NCBI GenBank assembly: GCA_947174735.1
Contig: CAMWKC010000085.1
Coordinates: 1 to 8,365 of the forward strand
Direction: 5' to 3'
Origin: an uncultured Porphyromonadaceae bacterium
Lineage (GTDB): Bacteria > Bacteroidota > Bacteroidia > Bacteroidales > Muribaculaceae
Length of the DNA: 8,365 nucleotides
The position numbers and the translations under genes were made by a program. Positions 7,852 to 8,365 of the stretch are shown one piece after another (within the stretch, counting starts at the first letter, position 1; each line of letters opens with the position of its first letter). The notes beneath the pieces are model-generated. The model had not been told where the DNA came from and did no database searches. It saw only the letters and a list, made by a program, of their open reading frames with translations.

Positions 7852-7910
7852 GATAACTTATATATGTTAGGGTTTAGCTGGCTCTCAGTACACAGATTTT
7901 TTACTTTTGG

Positions 7911-7925
7911 GTGTAAAGTTAACAC
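7911..7925. promoter_or_regulatory. Candidate operator palindrome, likely for AraR
   Basis: The plus strand reads GTGTAAAGTTAACAC. Compared with its reverse complement, six of seven base pairs around the central base match (only positions 5 and 11 differ), giving GTGTwAAsTTwACAC. It lies 60 bp before the galM start and covers the best -7-like box. A symmetrical site of this size fits a dimeric winged-helix repressor. Assignment to AraR is inference from position; I did not compare it with the published Bacteroides motif. Confidence 0.45.
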
Positions 7926-7945
7926 TTATTCATCTACCCTACTAA

Positions 7946-7968
7946 TGTTTTATATATGTTGTAAAACA
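7946..7968. repeat. Inverted repeat TGTTTTA-N9-TAAAACA
   Basis: Perfect 7-bp arms (7946-7952 and 7962-7968) around a 9-bp spacer, in the operon control region, 20 bp upstream of the 15-bp palindrome. The arms are AT-rich and no U-tract follows on the minus strand, so it is a poor terminator. A second protein-binding site upstream of the promoter is possible, as is chance in AT-rich DNA. Confidence 0.3.
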
Positions 7969-8034
7969 CATTTCGTCTTTAAGCGCCGTTTTAATCCTAC
8001 TTTATATATTTCTGATGCCTCGGTGATTACTTTT

Positions 8035-8365
8035 TCATTCGCTAAGCTGACTTAGTGGCAGACAGGTGGTATGTTTCACTTCGGACATGACAAAGTGTGA
8101 TTCCATCGACCCGACAGCTTCTATATTACCGAGTACTTCAAGCACGAAGCGACGGTAATAAGCCATATTTGGGGCGTGTATCTTAAGAAGATAATCGGTA
8201 GAGCCTGACATACTGTAACATTCAGTCACCTCTTCGACATTCTTTATGACTTCGATAAATTCATGTGCATCTTTGGCTGTCTGACGCGACAGACGCACAT
8301 GACAATACACCGCAAAACCGAGGTTCAGTTTTTCGGCATTCAGGAGTGCTACATATTGTTTTATG
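8035..8365 (-). CDS. Lrp/AsnC-family transcriptional regulator, C-terminal part (5' end outside window)
   Basis: The minus-strand frame is open to the window edge and gives 109 full residues, beginning IKQYVALLNAEKLNLGFAV, so the visible piece lacks the N-terminal helix-turn-helix. The remainder is the RAM (effector-binding, oligomerising) domain of Lrp/AsnC proteins: FAVYCHVRLSRQ, then VEEVTECYSMSGSTDYLLKI, where GxxDYLLK is the hallmark, then YRRFVLEVLGNIEAVGSMES. These proteins form octamers or other ring assemblies that sense amino acids or similar small molecules and regulate nearby or many genes. The GTG at 8310 is internal, since homology continues upstream of it. The gene lies 183 bp upstream of galM on the same strand. 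It is more likely a separate transcription unit than part of the arabinose operon, and its ligand cannot be told from this piece. Confidence 0.88.
   Translation of the reverse strand, partial: IKQYVALLNAEKLNLGFAVYCHVRLSRQTAKDAHEFIEVIKNVEEVTECYSMSGSTDYLLKIHAPNMAYYRRFVLEVLGNIEAVGSMESHFVMSEVKHTTCLPLSQLSE

Larger units (their letters stand above)
7852..8034 (-). promoter_or_regulatory. Control region of the arabinose operon
   Basis: This is the longest gap between genes in the window (183 bp), AT-rich, between the Lrp-family stop and the galM ATG, so the operon promoter is expected here. No exact TAnnTTTG box occurs on the minus strand; the best is TAACTTTA (7921-7914), with no TTTG -33 box upstream. 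It lies inside the palindrome at 7911-7925, which would suit repression by blocking the promoter. No convincing rho-independent terminator for the upstream gene is seen. Confidence 0.55.

Noticed and set aside
7946..7968. Inverted repeat as a rho-independent terminator of the Lrp-family gene
   Set aside because: The stem is almost all A-U, the loop is 9 nt and no U-tract follows on the minus strand.
8308..8310. GTG as the start of the Lrp-family gene
   Set aside because: Family-like sequence (VALLNAEKLNLGFAV) continues in frame upstream to the window edge, so the GTG is internal.
1..8365. tRNA, rRNA, CRISPR array, insertion sequence or prophage parts
   Set aside because: Reading both strands I saw no cloverleaf-like genes, spaced repeats, transposase motifs or terminal inverted repeats.

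Overview
The window suggests a Bacteroidales gut-type bacterium, perhaps Muribaculaceae; the genus-level guess is weak. The grounds are the gene order, the protein families (a Nudix-type arabinose regulator, Bacteroidales-style AraA and FGGY kinase), a Bacteroidetes lipoprotein signal, leaders that mostly lack Shine-Dalgarno sequences, TAnnTTTG-type -7 boxes, and a C-terminal tail fragment resembling a type IX secretion sorting domain. Every supported gene lies on the minus strand, so transcription runs from high to low coordinates.

Layout in transcription order. (1) 8365-8035: C-terminal part of an Lrp/AsnC regulator, cut by the right edge. (2) 8034-7852: AT-rich control region of 183 bp with a near-perfect 15-bp palindrome and a 7-bp-arm inverted repeat. 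(3) 7851-6694: lipoprotein aldose 1-epimerase (GalM-like). (4) 6626-4941: sodium/sugar symporter of the SSS family. (5) 4897-4220: AraR-like regulator with a degenerate Nudix box and a C-terminal winged helix. (6) 4183-3488: araD. (7) 3456-1909: araA. (8) 1904-303: araB-type FGGY kinase. (9) 302-1: no complete gene, but a fragment like a T9SS C-terminal tail, a -7-like box, and the N-terminal part of an XRE/HigA-type antitoxin with no visible start codon that runs off the left edge.

The six complete genes form one L-arabinose utilisation operon. Gaps are 67, 43, 36, 31 and 4 nt, and I see no strong internal terminator. GalM probably interconverts sugar anomers in the periplasm and the symporter imports L-arabinose. 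AraA makes L-ribulose, the kinase makes L-ribulose 5-phosphate, and AraD makes D-xylulose 5-phosphate for the pentose phosphate pathway. The Nudix-type protein is the expected arabinose-responsive repressor and is encoded inside the operon it would control. This matches the arrangement described for Bacteroides thetaiotaomicron, so the operon is well explained rather than new. The least explained parts are the control region upstream of galM and the decayed-looking 300 bp after araB.
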